DNA of 53,514 nt, taken from Nostoc sp. JL33 (GTDB taxonomy: Bacteria > Cyanobacteriota > Cyanobacteriia > Cyanobacteriales > Nostocaceae). The notes under the pieces are model-generated. The model worked only from the letters and a program-made list of their open reading frames with translations, had not been told where the DNA came from and did not search any database. Location: assembly GCF_017114985.1 (NCBI RefSeq), contig NZ_JABXKP010000031.1, positions 1-53,514 on the forward strand. Reading direction: 5' to 3'. Below are positions 53,462-53,514 of this stretch, in pieces (position 1 is the first letter of the stretch; every line of letters starts with the position of its first letter). The translations under genes were made by a program, and so were the position numbers.

Positions 53462-53514
53462 TGCCCAATGCCCAATGCCCAATGCCCAATGCCCAATGCC
53501 CAATGCCCAATGCC
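53460..53514. repeat. Heptamer tandem repeat (aatgccc), continues past window
   Basis: About 7.7 perfect units of aatgccc run from the MFS stop to the window edge. A typical cyanobacterial short tandem repeat; its end cannot be seen. Confidence 0.85.

Noticed and set aside
53460..53514. Telomere-like or origin repeat
   Set aside because: The aatgccc heptamer is the common cyanobacterial short tandem repeat and also appears in the groES-groEL spacer.

Overview
The window looks like chromosome of a filamentous, Nostoc/Anabaena-type cyanobacterium. The evidence is the very frequent HIP1 octamer (gcgatcgc), heptamer tandem repeats (ttaggag, aatgccc and ggggaat types), many small dispersed palindromic repeats, and typically cyanobacterial genes: Ycf51, an OCP-N-domain carotenoid protein, DUF1816, CIRCE-controlled groESL1 and Uma2 nucleases. 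I saw no rRNA, tRNA, CRISPR array, prophage or intact transposase.

Layout. 1-5600: a small gene broken by a 93-bp MITE with target-site duplication, an aminotransferase/GldA-type dehydrogenase operon, ycf51, a decayed TnpB element and an unknown gene. 5.6-9.3 kb: O-antigen-ligase-type membrane protein, YaaW-family protein and a broken Rpn-family nuclease gene. 9.4-19.0 kb: a seven-gene chemosensory cluster with the components of the Pseudomonas Wsp system (CheW, CheR-TPR, MCP, CheW with an N-terminal cysteine motif, CheA-REC, CheB, output regulator). Its last gene joins a WspR-like receiver to a histidine kinase instead of GGDEF, and its MCP lacks the first transmembrane segment. 19.0-23.4 kb: NIL-domain protein, NarL-type regulator, a ferredoxin-like gene with one nonsense codon, and groES-groEL1. 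23.5-28.8 kb: AT-rich accessory stretch with an orphan ParA ATPase, an Rpn fragment, HicAB, a methyltransferase, a radical SAM protein and a truncated methyltransferase. 28.8-33.8 kb: ureD-ureA-ureB, an antisense two-gene insert, ureC and an Rpn-like nuclease. 33.9-37.4 kb: antitoxin with a frameshifted PIN toxin, LivF/NatE-type ATPase, Uma2 and a NucS/DUF91-type nuclease. 37.6-43.4 kb: histidine phosphatase, glucokinase, lipoprotein-like protein, a missed 59-aa zinc-ribbon protein, DUF1816, a truncated HTH/STAND N-terminus, a receiver protein with Glu at the phosphorylation site, and MITE-like repeats. 43.4-48.6 kb: a MacA/MacB-type tripartite ABC exporter split by antisense Rpn genes, a 42-bp minisatellite and a TPR scrap. 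48.6-53.5 kb: helical carotenoid protein, acidic disordered protein, HAD phosphatase with QueG, and a DHA2-family MFS exporter.

The strongest candidate for an undescribed system is the Wsp-like cluster. Receptor signalling would reach CheA-REC, with adaptation by CheR and CheB, and the phosphoryl group would go to a receiver fused to a kinase core rather than to a diguanylate cyclase. A second theme is small palindromic repeats inserted inside coding sequences, in frame at several sites and disruptive in one Rpn gene. All calls come from reading sequence and provided translations; no database search was run.
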